Below, piece by piece: positions 10,991-20,844 of a stretch of 64,000 bases of DNA. The stretch is from Agelas oroides (lineage: Eukaryota > Porifera > Demospongiae > Agelasida > Agelasidae), in contig OX422194.1 in NCBI GenBank assembly GCA_949130485.1, positions 5,592,699 to 5,656,698 of the forward strand, in the 5' to 3' direction. Below the pieces are notes generated by a model. The model had not been told where the DNA came from and ran no database searches. It saw only the letters and a program-made list of their open reading frames with translations. Made by a program: the position numbers and the translations under genes. Position 1 is the stretch's first letter, and the number at the start of each line of letters is the position of its first letter.

Positions 10991-11322
10991 CATGTACCGT
11001 TTCTTACAATACATCGTCGTTACGTCACGTAGTGTTGTTGTTCTTACGTCGTGAATGTCGTACTGTTAACGTCCCAGGAGAGCAAGACAAAGGTGTTTGT
11101 CACATTTTAATACAGGCCAAAAAAAAAGAAGAAAAAAGAAGGGATTAATTCCATTCCCTGGCCCTAGCCCTTACCCTAACTGTAACACTAGGCCCTAACC
11201 ATTCGGCTACAAGCCACTGCTGCTGACTGCCATGCACTGCACTGTCTTTAACCAACGTTACAACACGTAAGGACAACAAATTACATGACGTAAAGATGAC
11301 GTATTGTAAGGAACGGTACATG
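10991..11322. mobile_element. MITE with CATGTACCGTTTCTTACAAT ends
   Basis: The inverted ends of about 37 bases are CATGTACCGTTTCTTACAAT... and ...ATTGTAAGGAACGGTACATG, with ACGTCA/TGACGT continuing inward. The interior includes an A-rich stretch. It is non-coding and intronic. Confidence 0.7.
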
Positions 11323-11339
11323 AAGAATAACCCTAAATA

Positions 11340-11566
11340 AAGAAGGTTATCTGTTACTCACCTGAGTTCGAAAAAAAAAATTTGAGGAGGGAGGAGCAAC
11401 CCTCACCAACCTTTGACTCCATTGACGTGTATCCTCAGTAGTGCATGACTATAAATAGTGTTTGTTCACACGTATTTACTTTCACCCTGATGCCAACTGG
11501 AGCATTCAGTCGAAACATTGGCAAAGTTTTTTTTCTGAACTCAAGTTGGTAACAGACAACCTTCTT
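11340..11566. mobile_element. Short MITE with AAGAAGGTT ends
   Basis: The left arm AAGAAGGTTATCTGTTAC is matched by the inverted right arm GTAACAGACAACCTTCTT, and GAGTTCG/GAACTC continues inside. It ends about 60 bases before the acceptor of the next gene A exon. Confidence 0.65.
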
Positions 11567-11626
11567 CATTTTTTCATTAATCTATTGTAATCTTGACACA
11601 GTGTTTTTTCCTCCCAATTACCATAG

Positions 11627-11941
11627 CACCTCCTGCTCCAGGTAATATGAGTGCCACACGTATCAATGACACTACAATAAGAGTTAGCTGGCAACCTCTG
11701 TCCCTGGTGGAGGCCCGGGGACACATTACGTACCGTGTGATGGTCACACCCACCACTGGTAGCAGGAGAAGGAGACAGGCTACTCAGGGGGAGAGAGTGT
11801 GCACATTGTCATCTCCCTGTGTGGTACCTGCCAATGAGAGCAGTGTGATAGTGGGGGGGCTGGACGGAGACACAAGCTACTCTGTGACTGTCATGGCAGT
11901 GAATAGTGAGGGGGAAGCTGGACCAACATCTGTCACAAGAA
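11627..11941 (+). CDS. Gene A exon: FN3 domain 5 with furin-like site
   Basis: A 105-residue FN3 domain, phase 1-1. It begins APPAPGNMSATRINDTT, has the RVSWQPLSLVEARGH core and ends SYSVTVMAVNSEGEAGP. In the middle it contains GSRRRRQATQGERVC. Four arginines followed by Gln satisfy the furin consensus (Arg-x-Arg/Lys-Arg), in the loop region before the E strand. Two cysteines follow closely (ERVCTLSSPCVVP). If cleaved in the secretory pathway, the protein would become two chains held by the fold. The same site is intact in gene B (62296-62670). The donor is GTGAGC after ACAAGAA. Cleavage is inference; the motif and its conservation are visible. Confidence 0.88.
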
Positions 11942-12042
11942 GTGAGCCCTAGATGTACTATTTGCAAGTCATTAAGCTTAAGCTTATCAAAGGGACTGCT
12001 ACATGGAAGTATCACAGCAAAAATTATGCATAAACAGAACTA

Positions 12043-12191
12043 CAGTGGAGCCCCCTATTTTAGACTCCTTGAATTGTGTTATCTGGACAAACGTCCATGG
12101 TCCCAAACACTTACCTGTTTAAACCAATTTACATAGGCCTTAACATTTCGTAAAATGGACAGGTTTCCCTGTCCCACCAATACTTCAACTG
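12043..12191. mobile_element. Tigger/pogo-like MITE
   Basis: It is flanked by TA and ends CAGTGGAGCCCCC and CTTCAACTG. CAGT(G/T)GA is the typical end of pogo/Tigger elements. At 149 bases it is a deletion derivative without coding capacity, in the intron between FN3 domains 5 and 6 of gene A. Confidence 0.6.
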
Positions 12192-12470
12192 TACAAGCAG
12201 ACTCCCATTGTACCTACATTAACAGATAGCTACATAGCAATGCAGGGACATTCGTTATAACACACTTGTTTATACATGTATAGGGTGCTCACTTATTGTA
12301 TGAATCTCTCTTTAGACCATATATGAATAATTAATGAGGCAGAAGCTTTGATGTTTACAGGCTTCCGCAGGATGTTTAAGTAGGTTAAAGCCCTCATGCA
12401 TATTCATCAGTGCATTGCACATTCTTCATGATATCCATTGAAATGAAGCTTGATTTACAAACAGGTACAA

Positions 12471-13072
12471 TTACAACAAATTAAACAAGCAACCAGTATG
12501 CCACATTTGGCATACTAAGCGCTTAGTATACCAACAGTACATGTGATAAACTCGGCAAGCTTCTATAACGAACAAGGGAAGCAGTTCACTCAGCTTCTTC
12601 AGAGATAGCACTTCAACTTTCTCCTTCACTCCACGAACTTGACACCAGGCGCGAAAGACGCTCACAACCCACTGCGTACTTCGCCTGGCTTTCTCTGGGA
12701 TTCGATCTCGGATGGCACAATCAACTTCCTCACCGGTGAGACTTGGGCCAAATCATAGATTGCTCTCCTCTCGCAACAGCTGAAAGTCCTCTCTGCGTCG
12801 TCAACGTTCGTCGGGTCAAAGTTGCCACGGGAGAACACATTTTTCCACTCAAATTCACTCAAGCTGTTCTCAACATGGAAGTCGACAGGGGTGAGACTGT
12901 TCGCAGACTCGGCGAAGTCTCCAGGGGGAAAGACGCTCGCCGTAGGAGGGAAACCGTTCGTCGACCCGAAACCACCAGGGGGAAACTGAGCATTTACCAA
13001 CTCGAAGTTGCCACCGAGGAGCTCCAACCAAAGCTGGTTAAAACCCCAGCCAGTTGCCAGCTGCTCCTCCAT
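12471..13072 (-). pseudogene. Tyrosine-recombinase-like (Crypton/DUF3504-type) N-terminal remnant
   Basis: On the minus strand a TATATAAA box at 13168-13175 precedes an ATG at 13072. The first frame reads MEEQLATGWGFNQLWLELLG for about 136 codons. Near 12740 a second frame takes over with EEVDCAIRDRIPEKARRSTQ and WVVSVFRAWCQVRGV, then LSLKKLSELLPLFVIEACR. That second part resembles the SAM-like N-terminal core-binding region found upstream of DUF3504/tyrosine recombinase domains in Crypton-derived proteins (entry with Arg-Ser-Thr-x-Trp, then a Phe-x-x-Trp helix, then LxELLxxFxxEAR). The change of frame may be a frameshift or an unseen intron. No catalytic Arg-His-Tyr domain is present, so this is at best an N-terminal fragment. 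Family assignment is from memory of the motif pattern. Confidence 0.4.
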
Positions 13073-13234
13073 TACGCACAAGCTTGACAGTCACAATACA
13101 GCTTACAATTCCAACCTTCTCGCTGACAACTTCGACACTACTAACATCCTGCCTGCTGCCTCGAGCTTTATATAGCATCTACTACAGACGTCACTAACTT
13201 ATTAGTTGCTATGGGGAGGTATGGTCTAAGTCGG

Positions 13235-13362
13235 ATAGAGCCCTCTCATGAGGGCTTTAACCCACTTAAACACCCGTGGGAACCGAGCGCAGTGTTAATT
13301 GGTCGAGGGCGCAGTTCCCACGGGTGTTTAAGTGGGTTAAAGCCCTCATGAGAGGGCTCTAT
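13235..13362. repeat. 128-bp palindrome with 47-base near-identical arms
   Basis: ATAGAGCCCTCTCATGAGGG starts the left arm and the right arm is its inverse, with TTTAACCCACTTAAACACCC in the middle of the arm. The loop is about 30 bases. A decayed single copy of part of the arm (GTTTAAGTAGGTTAAAGCCC) lies at 12374-12393, so the unit is repeated nearby. Confidence 0.8.
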
Positions 13363-13897
13363 GCTATACGTGTACACATATATTTCTGGGGGGTGTAATG
13401 GACAATTTGTAAATTGTGTGTTGTCTAAACACATGCACTACGAATATGTAATGTGAATGTTACACTCACAATACATTGTTTGTACATGCACAAACTACCC
13501 CATGATTTATTATCCCTTCTGGTGTACTGTGAGTCTTGGTAGGAAGATTTGTGGCAAAAGCATAAAGAAAATGCAGATCCAGCTTGAGTGATATAGCTAG
13601 ATGCTACAAACATTCTGTGCCGGTTTTTGCAAGTTTAGGGGGCTTCAGGCTCCATGTAGTCTCCGCGTAAATTACGCATATTCAGTTGTGATGAACACAC
13701 GCATTTCTAGTCTCGTTCCCAGACCCTAAGTACATTACATGTAAGCCCGGGAGGTGAATATAGTACATCATCACACAATTGGCTAGCGTTGGTATTGAAT
13801 TTCACTAAAGCTAAGCCTTTGAAGATGCTTGCTGGGCTTCAGTAAATTGGAAGTGTGCTAAGTAGGTCTGTAAAGGTGTGATGCAGTCATTGGGTGG

Positions 13898-14473
13898 CCC
13901 GGATAATTGGATTTTAACTTCAGGCTCTCTGAGCCATCCAGCAGTTTGCACATACTTAGACAGAAGTTTGTTGGTTCACAAGTTGCAACGCGGTCTGCTC
14001 TGTCTCTGTTTGCCTCGAAATTTCCATTGATCTGAGCTAACGCGTGGCTAAAACAGGTGGCAATTACCTACGAATGAAAGTGTCTATAGCGCAAAAACTA
14101 CCTGGTAGAAACGGCTCGTTGTTGCATATTTTGTAGCATTTTCTGCAGGCTATCCAGCGATATATAGGTCGGGCTGGTTGCATGGGGTGAAACAAATTGT
14201 AGCCACTTAGAGTAGTACCGCCTATCGTGATCGCTCGGCAAGTAGCTCGACAGATGCCACTTGTACGCTAGTTGTTCGCGTATATCACTTATGAAAAGTA
14301 GATACTTGTGAAGTACAAAGTCTCCTACACAATCTGACACAAGTCGGTTTGAATCTGTGCCTGCAGGAGAGAGCTGGTCTGTAGAAAAGACAGGAAGTAA
14401 GCACCATGATAATTAGTAGCCAAATTCCACATTCTGTAGACTTCCGCTCGAAGTTAAAATCCAGTTATCTGGG
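13898..14473. mobile_element. MITE with CCCGGATAATTGG ends
   Basis: Inverted ends CCCGGATAATTGGATTTTAA and its inverse TTAAAATCCAGTTATCTGGG. An 80-codon minus-strand reading frame (14098-14340) inside it shows no recognisable domain and is probably chance. It sits in the gene A intron 11942-15178; the rest of that intron (14474-15178) shows no further structure. Confidence 0.65.
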
Positions 14474-15178
14474 CTGCTGGCCCAACGACTGGATGAGTGA
14501 AGCTAAGTACTTGTGGTCAGGAAGCCCAGCATGTACAAGTTAATTGGCCAATGAACCAATCAGATTGTTACCTCCAAAATTCCTCTGTGCTCAAAAATTT
14601 TATACTATATTCACCATACCCTCCTCTCTTGCTTATGTGTACTGTACTGAGGGTCTGGGAACAAGACTAACACATTTCATACTGCACTATATGGAAAATG
14701 TTTTTTTTATCAGTAAAAAACATTCCAAAGTTGATATAAGGTGAAAGGTTTGACCATGCCTGAAAACTGGTCATTCATTTTTCTAGATGTCCCAAATAAG
14801 TAAGCATCACTGCATGCAATATTATATTAGGCATCCTCTGATTCTCAGCCAAGAACCTATATAGCCAACAATGCTGCAGTTATAATTCCATTGCCACCAG
14901 AGTAAACGTCAGGCAACATAGTTGAGATTTCATTATATATGCCAGTTCTTTTTACTAAATTACTCAATACTTGATGTAGTAGCATACTGATCATTGAGTT
15001 TGTATTGTAGAACTGGCGTATGTATTGGCAGTATAAGCAAATATAGCACTGCCCATTTGTGAAGTGTAAGCAGTTAGACATCTATTTCTCAGTCCCCATT
15101 GGCCAACCACCTATCTTTGCAACATGTATTTTATTTAGAAATTATAACCATTATGAACTTTCTGATTTTCTTCCCTAG

Positions 15179-15469
15179 CTCCTACTGGTCCACCAGAGGA
15201 TTTCACAGTCATTCCTGGAGCAAGAAACATGACTTTCTCTTGGTCCCCTCCTGCTCCCACCCTGCGTAATGGGGTGATCACTGGCTACTCTCTCTCTTGT
15301 GTCCCTGAGGCTGGTGGGGAGAACAGTATCACCATGCAGTACACAGCAGCAGGCACCTTCACTCTGGGAAGGCTCACACCGGCCACCTCCTACAACTGCT
15401 CCATCTCTGCCAGTAACATCCTGGGAAGTGGACCAGCTGTGTATGTGGTAGTTACAACACTGAATGATG
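15179..15469 (+). CDS. Gene A exon: FN3 domain 6
   Basis: A 97-residue cysteine-type FN3, phase 1-1, with a TTCCCTAG acceptor and GTGAGT donor. It starts APTGPPEDFTVIPGARN and otherwise repeats domain 1 almost word for word (NMTFSWSPPAPTLRNG, YSLSCVPEAGGE, TSYNCSISASN), so it arose by duplication of domain 1 within the gene. No equivalent appears downstream of the furin-site FN3 in gene B, where the membrane stalk follows directly. This insertion or loss distinguishes the two paralogues. Confidence 0.9.
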
Positions 15470-15577
15470 GTGAGTGTCATATAAACTATCATGTGTAATT
15501 AATATCAATTTATTAGCACTATACATTTATGTACACTCCTACATACATTCATATAGTTCATCTACTCTATTGTCTAG

Positions 15578-15636
15578 CAATGTTGTTTCAGCTGCAGCTG
15601 AGTGGTACTGGTCTGAGAGACTGTCAGGAATGGGTT
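15578..15636 (+). CDS. Gene A exon: short linker before SEA-like module
   Basis: A 59-base exon is inferred from phase arithmetic: the FN3 exon before it ends in phase 1 and the next exon must start in phase 0. The acceptor CTAG at 15577 and donor GTAAGT at 15637 give AMLFQLQLSGTGLRDCQEWV, which connects both frames without a stop. A later acceptor at 15591 gives a different frame that meets a stop in the next exon, so I reject it. The peptide fits the start of the SEA-like domain. Confidence 0.6.
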
Positions 15637-15748
15637 GTAAGTTCAACTTCTTGATCAAGTAAAAACTATTGGGCATGATTATAACTCAACACCACATGCA
15701 GAACAATACTACAATAATAAACATGACATTTATTCTCAAATTATGCAG

Positions 15749-16242
15749 GGTATTGCTACCAGTGCCAAAATAGATGACATTACCAACGCAGTGCTTCAGA
15801 ATATAAATCAACGCTGCCAATGTGGACTCAGTGCAGAACACATCACTGAAGGTGCATTTCAGTGTTTTGAAATCTCAGAGCAACAGGTGACATTTCGAGC
15901 AAGACTTCATGGTACTGCCCAGGTCACTAGCTCACAGCTGTTAGCATATTTGGAAATCTTTGTTGCACAAACAGACTCTACCATTGCTGTACAAGGTTTG
16001 CGTCTGGATGTGGACAGAAGCTGTCCTGTAGTCATCAACTCCTTCAGTGATCCACAGTGCAGTGCAACAACCACATCAGACAGCACCATTACCATGACAG
16101 CACAGTCAGAAACTGTGCCCATCATTGGTGGAGTGGTTGCTGTGATAGTAGTAGTCGCTGTGACCGTTATCGTTGTAGCATCGATTGCTGCCTTTGTAAC
16201 AAGGAGTCATAGAGCAAAATTCTCTATTGATCGGGATGCTAG
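15749..16242 (+). CDS. Gene A exon: SEA-like cysteine-rich domain and transmembrane helix
   Basis: About 165 residues. Residues 1-105 form a module with the pattern INQRCQCGLS, FQCFEISEQQVTFRARLHGT, a QLLAYLEIFV helix, IAVQGLRLDV and SCPVVINSFSDPQC. This resembles the SEA-like membrane-proximal modules seen at the end of FN3 arrays in sponge proteins, but lacks the GSxxx autoproteolysis motif of mucin SEA domains. A Ser/Thr-rich stretch (TTTSDSTITMT) then leads to a hydrophobic helix IIGGVVAVIVVVAVTVIVVA continuing to AAF, followed by the stop-transfer SHRAKF. The protein is therefore type I, FN3 domains outside. The exon ends phase 2 at GTAAGT. Confidence 0.82.
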
Positions 16243-16604
16243 GTAAGTTGCCAATTATGGATTGATGCTATCTAAGAACTGCCTATATGTTGCTGCATGA
16301 ACAATCAACGGACCACATCACCTTAATAAATAGGCCTAGATGTTATGCAAAGTCACCCACTGTGCAGTGTGTGTTTCGGCCAATACCAGGCCTCATCAGC
16401 TGTACTGGAATGTCGTAGACCGACTTCATTTAGAACGCTGAATGACTTCAAACCAGATAGATCAGCACTGCTGGCAATGCCATTGAAGTTCGTCTCAAAC
16501 TTCAATAAGTTCCAATACATTCATTTTATTCCATGCACACATCTCTCAGCAGCATTGACAGTGTGATCTTGTGTGTTTTTGAGTTAATCTTACTTTTGCT
16601 GCAG
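16243..16604 (+). other. Last intron of gene A
   Basis: 362 bases, GTAAGT to GCTGCAG. The 73-codon reading frame inside shows no domain. Confidence 0.75.
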
Positions 16605-16788
16605 GAAGGAACCAAATAAGTGGGGCAGATCAAGCAATGAAGACATCACAACCACACAGTGTGAAGCATATGAGTTAACAAAGTTAGGCCACGAGTACGA
16701 AGACCTCTCTGGGTATCAGAACCCGGAGTATGAGATTCCCATTGCAGAGCATTCTGCTGGTGTGCCAACCAGGAAGTCTGGAGAGTGA
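16605..16788 (+). CDS. Gene A final exon: cytoplasmic tail
   Basis: 61 codons and a TGA stop, spliced in phase 2 (AG|G for Arg). The tail reads RKEPNKWGRSSNEDITTTQC, then EAYELTKLGHEYEDLSGYQ and NPEYEIPIAEHS, ending TRKSGE. NPEY is an NPxY motif (binding of PTB-domain adaptors, endocytosis) and YEDL is a YxxL-type sorting or SH2-type site; both sit within acidic residues and five tyrosines fall in about 30 residues. This suggests that the receptor signals or is internalised through tyrosine motifs. No kinase or phosphatase domain is present. About 200 bases of likely 3' UTR follow; I saw no canonical AATAAA. Confidence 0.85.
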
Positions 16789-17016
16789 ATACAAAAGGAT
16801 AGCAACCAGTACAAATTTTTTACTTTCGTAATTAATTTCTGTTGACTACAAACATGTAGTTATTATGTGGTTGTAGCATGCAGTGACATCAAAGTGCTCT
16901 TTGTACATAAAAGTGTTAGTCCTATTACTGGCAAATTTTTTTTTGTTGCAAAATTTCATTTTCAAGCTGCACAGGAGGACAAAATGTTTTCCACTTTGTA
17001 TGCTAGCTGGGAACAA

Positions 17017-17101
17017 GGTCGTATCTAATCACTAGTAATCCAGTCCAGCAGTCCAGTCTAGCAATCCAGTCCGCAATCCAGTCCAGTGATTAGATACGAC
17101 C
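17017..17101. repeat. Hairpin enclosing AATCCAGTCC repeats
   Basis: The arms GGTCGTATCTAATCACT and the exact inverse AGTGATTAGATACGACC enclose four variants of the unit AATCCAGTCC. It lies just downstream of gene A. Confidence 0.8.
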
Positions 17102-17651
17102 TGTGAATAAGGTAGCCTTGTTCTTTGCAAACTCCAATTCTTACTACCTTCCATAAGTAAAATTACTGTATATAGGCAATCCATAACATGATGGGGAGAA
17201 TGGACAGGCAACAACTGTACAAGCAAGTAGATTGAGATGACTGTGTTTAATATCACTTTACAGGCAATTATAATATAGCTAGTGCCAGGTTATGGATTAG
17301 GAGCTAAATTCGGTGTACTCCTCATTCCCGGGCACGGTAACAGTTTGCATCACTTTGTTGAACAGGAACAATTGCATCATTCACATGTGCCACAGTGTTT
17401 ACTGGAATAGACAATTATTGCAAATGAAAAGCTGAGTGCTTTCATTGAAGCTCTCAACTCTAAACTACACCCACAGATGCTTCCAGTGACTTTTGAGTTT
17501 CAAGAGATGGAGAAGCTATTTAGCTAGGTGTTTTTGTTTGTTTCTGGTGTTGCGTCTACCTTCAAATGTCTACTGTTATTGTTTGTTTCTGGTGTTGCAT
17601 CTACCTTAGGGCCCAGCATCAAAAAAATTTTGTTCCAAAGTAATCTCATTG

Positions 17652-17726
17652 TAGCCTCGTTCCCAGGCCTTTGATCGCTTGCAGTGATCAAAAACTGGAG
17701 CCTGGGAAGGCCTGGGAGCGAGGCTA
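17652..17726. mobile_element. Short palindromic MITE, TAGCCTCGTTCCCAG family
   Basis: The ends are TAGCCTCGTTCCCAGGC and its near-inverse GCCTGGGAGCGAGGCTA. The exact 9-base direct repeat ATCTCATTG flanks it (17643-17651 and 17727-17735). 75 bases, non-coding. A 9-base duplication is typical of the Mutator superfamily; the assignment is inferred from that alone. Relatives: 24177-24235, 40489-40598, 37350-37383, 55287-55334. Confidence 0.85.
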
Positions 17727-17756
17727 ATCTCATTGTAACTTGTTTTCATTGCAGTA

Positions 17757-18561
17757 GAGGAAACGATCAATATTCGGACACCAGCCATAATCGGACGCTC
17801 GTACACGGAGACTAAGCCACGCAGATACTCGGTTATGCCACGGAAAGGAAGGCTGAGTCCACCGTATCCGGCGACTGAAAAATGGAGCTCGAGCGTCAAT
17901 CCCCGCTAGCGCTAGGGGCGATTAGCGTAACAGTCCGAAAATTTTGGTAATCGGCAAAAACAATTTATTTTTGTACGCCATACGGGCCTAGTTACAGGAA
18001 ACTAAATTTCTGAAGTACATGAATCAAGAACAATTGTATCTCGAGAACCACACAACGTATAAAGACGAGACTTGCACCGTTACGTTGGTAAAGACCTGTA
18101 GATTCCAATGATACCAGTTTTGTTGGCCTATTTCGTAGTTGGGGGTTTCCCGGCGAAAAAATATGTAATCCACTGTCCGATCATTGATGGAGCAACCTAC
18201 TCAATTTTCGGCAGCTCCCCTCAGCGCCCAAGGCAGTTACAGTGACGAAGATCAGGCGTAAAGCAGCAGGGTCTTGCAGCTTTCCAACAGTGCAGAAATC
18301 TTGCCGAGAGTTGCTTCAGGGAGGGAACAGGAAGCGGCGTCCGAAAATACTTTTTTTTTTGCCGATTATCAAATTTTTCGGACTGTTACGCTATAATCGC
18401 CCCTAGCGCTAGCGGGGATTGACGCTCGAGCTCCATTTTTCAGTTGCCAGATACGGTGGACTCCGCCTTCCTTTCCGTGGCATAACCGAGTATCTGCGTG
18501 GCTTAGTCTCCGTGTACGAGCGTCCGATTATGGCTGGTGTCCGAATATTGATTGTTTCCTC
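17757..18561. mobile_element. Foldback element with about 200-bp inverted repeats
   Basis: The ends GAGGAAACGATCAATATTCG and the inverse ATTGATTGTTTCCTC are flanked by TA. The arms extend inward for roughly 200 bases (17757-17970 against 18340-18561), passing GATAATCGGACG and the GCTAGCGCTAGGGGCGATTA segment. The centre is non-coding. End sequences resemble pogo-type TIRs (CGGAC after an AT-rich stretch), and a related end occurs at about 35833. Sequence identity of the arms is high, suggesting a young insertion or arm conversion. Confidence 0.75.
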
Positions 18562-20400
18562 TATAGCTTTAGCCTCCATAAGGAAGGGAGGGTTCTAGTT
18601 TTACGCTATCTTCCACCTGTAACTAAGTAACTTGGTATGCAGCTTTTATCCAATCAGTCTATATATTCTAATGCTAAGAGGTGTCTGGGAAGGAAGAGGA
18701 TATATGTTTGGTTTGGTTATGTGTAAGAAGATTACATTTCACAAGGGCGCCTCACTGTAACAGCCCTGGGATGAACCCATTGTTTTGGATTACTACATCA
18801 CCAACTGAGCTGAAGGAAGTACAGGGTCGAGTGCTGTTTCTTGACTGAAGCCAGCTCAAAGTAAGGTTGTAGTACATTATGGTCACAATTGTCATGCATC
18901 CTTGTGCTTTATTACAGCACACTGAAAGGCTCCACATGTCTTCTTATCCTCCAGATCCCCATATTCCTGGAAATTGGGACGCCGGGTCCCCATTCTCCCG
19001 GTAATATGGGGACCCAGGTTCCCCATTTTCACATGATATGACACCGGAGTTATTCGTAAAATCATTAGCTACGTTTGTGGCTACACCTCCTCTTCACGTT
19101 TCTGACTGTTGCCAAACACACCCGGAACGCTGATATCAGACTTTTGGTCTCTATACATCCGAACACACAGATTTATTGGTAAGAATAGCCTGAAATTAAT
19201 GATCAGATGGTACAGTATTAGTAGACCAGTACGGATTTGAGACTGAATGTTGTTGATGTAGTTCTTTGATTGTATCCTGTAGACACTGGGTTGCCAGTCT
19301 CGTGAAGCCAGACTCTCTGTTTGTAAATGGGGTATTCCAGGATTTCTGGGACCGATAGTTGGATAATTGACCATAACACGGCTAAGTGGGAATGCAGCAA
19401 CTCGTTTGAGAGTCTGGCTTCAGTGACATCAGAGCTAAGAACAGGGATTGGAAACGGCAATAATTTTAGGCCACTATGAATTACATAGTTGTTTCCCGTC
19501 CTGTCCGTGGCCTCAAAAGCACAATTTCCTACCAGAATATTGTAGATACCGTGGTATATCAGTAAATGCACAAGAACCTCTAGTGCGATGACCCGCGCGG
19601 GATCGTACACCTGTTAGTGGGCACCGCCTTCTAACCGAAACACCAGAACGAGGATTCAACCTGACATCATTGGCGTTTTGCCCGAGTTTGCCCATAAATT
19701 TTTTGTCTGTTTCCAATCCCGTTTCAATGCTTTATTATCTATGATGACACTTCCATGACTTCCTTGCCCACGTTCACACCGTATAAGTAAATAAAAACAT
19801 TAGAAATGAACAGTATATAAACAAGGTAGGATGATTTAAAAGTGAAGGCAAATACACCAACCCCCCTCCCTACATTTCTTTCACACTAGACTATAGCGTT
19901 AAAAAGATATAGGGTATGGCTTTGTATATTTACCTTCACTTTTATATCATCTCTACCTTGTTTGCATACTTTTTGGCATGCCAACGCTACATCTTTTATT
20001 TTTCAAAATTTACTTGACCAAAGAGGGTCCTCCCATATGCCCTATAGTCATAGCTGTGGCTGTGGTCAAAGTGTGGTCATGGTCAAGACAAATTTTTAAC
20101 AGCAGATCAATGGTCAAAGTACCATAAAACTGTCACTTTAGCAGCCAAGATTAGTCTCGTTCCTATGTCTCCATCCTGCTTTTCATGGTGGTGTAATTGG
20201 TAGTCTCACTTGACAGACCTTTGAATGTATCATGAGGGACTAGACTATGTACCCCAGTATAAGTCTTTGCATGCAGTACTGTATTGTATTCATACTAGTC
20301 ACCTACTCACTTGGGGTAGTCACTTACGTATTACTTGCTGAAGCGTTTACGACTGGGATCAAGATTTTAGAATGGCAAAACTTGTGCTTGATCACTTTTT
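18562..20400. other. Intergenic repeat-rich stretch
   Basis: Between gene A and the first exon of gene B. 18957-19022 holds inverted CCCCATAT/ATATGGGG motifs. 19205-19790 is one copy of a dispersed repeat also present at 28150-28415 (shared landmark GTAGACACTGGGTTGC-like sequence). A 130-codon minus-strand frame (19218-19610) crosses it without a recognisable domain. Nothing else host-like was seen. Confidence 0.6.
19813..19969. mobile_element. Foldback MITE with ACAAGGTAGGATGAT ends
   Basis: The left arm GTATATAAACAAGGTAGGAT and the inverted right arm ending CTACCTTGTTTGCATAC are joined by AAAGTGAAGG/CCTTCACTTT. A single arm of the same family lies at 29403-29475. Confidence 0.7.
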
Positions 20401-20663
20401 CTCCCCCTCCCCATCCTAATCCAAGGACTCACCTTCCTCACACTGTTCACGTTCCTTTTGCCAGAACTACCTCTTTTCAATCCTCCTTTTTTGTATCCGT
20501 TTGTAATTTGTGGAACAGCCTCCGTGAGGAAGTGGTCAGTTTACCATCTTCTCGTTCATTTAAGGCTGCCTTGTTGCAGCTACCATCATTCTCTCTATGA
20601 TGTGCTATTTTTATCTGTTTTTTTACCTTGCTCTGTGTGCATGTGTATTAATTAATTAATTAT
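20401..20663 (+). mobile_element. 3' end of a LINE (Jockey/CR1 group)
   Basis: The frame contains VPFARTTSFQSSFFVSVCNL followed by WNSLREEV and SFKAALLQL, then a stop. This Arg-Thr-x-x-(Phe/Tyr)-x-x-Ser-Phe-Phe...Leu-Trp-Asn-Ser-Leu pattern is the C-terminal signature of ORF2 in Jockey/CR1-group LINEs. A short tail and (TTAA)n-like repeat ATTAATTAATTAATTA end it at 20663. 5' truncated, as is usual for LINEs, and oriented like the LINE at 24870. Confidence 0.75.
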
Positions 20664-20844
20664 AACTCAGTACTTTTTTCTCATATCCTCTTATTTCCCG
20701 GTCAGTCTTGTATCACTAGCATTGAGTTGCTATTTTGACTGTGCCCTTGCTTCTGCATAAAAATGTTTAGTGAAAAAAAAGTATACATGCATAAAATACA
20801 GTAATACTGTGTTGAGTAAAGTTAATCTTTCTGTTTTACTGCAG

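Larger units (their letters stand above)
283..11941 (+). repeat. Left copy of tandem gene duplication
   Basis: Exons and introns here match the segment at about 51137-62600 in the same order and orientation. Clear blocks are 283-480, 500-720, 1340-2300, 2400-3440, 5567-5840, 6895-7782, 8810-8916 and 11620-11930. The blocks are separated by insertions or deletions private to one copy. Exon protein identity is high (roughly 85-95 percent by eye) and intron identity is lower but unmistakable, so this is a fairly old unequal crossover that includes non-coding DNA. To the left of about 283 the similarity stops. Confidence 0.85.

Noticed and set aside
12743-13087. 114-codon Arg-rich plus-strand frame
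   Set aside because: It is antisense to the minus-strand recombinase-like remnant, which has a TATA box and recognisable motifs.
15592-15636. Alternative start of the linker exon at TTTCAG (AAEWYWSERLSGMG frame)
   Set aside because: It ends in phase 1 and would read into an early stop in the next exon; the acceptor at 15577 gives a continuous frame.
18957-19022. Possible regulatory hairpin (CCCCATATTCC / ATATGGGG)
   Set aside because: Short, imperfect, and not next to a plausible transcription start.
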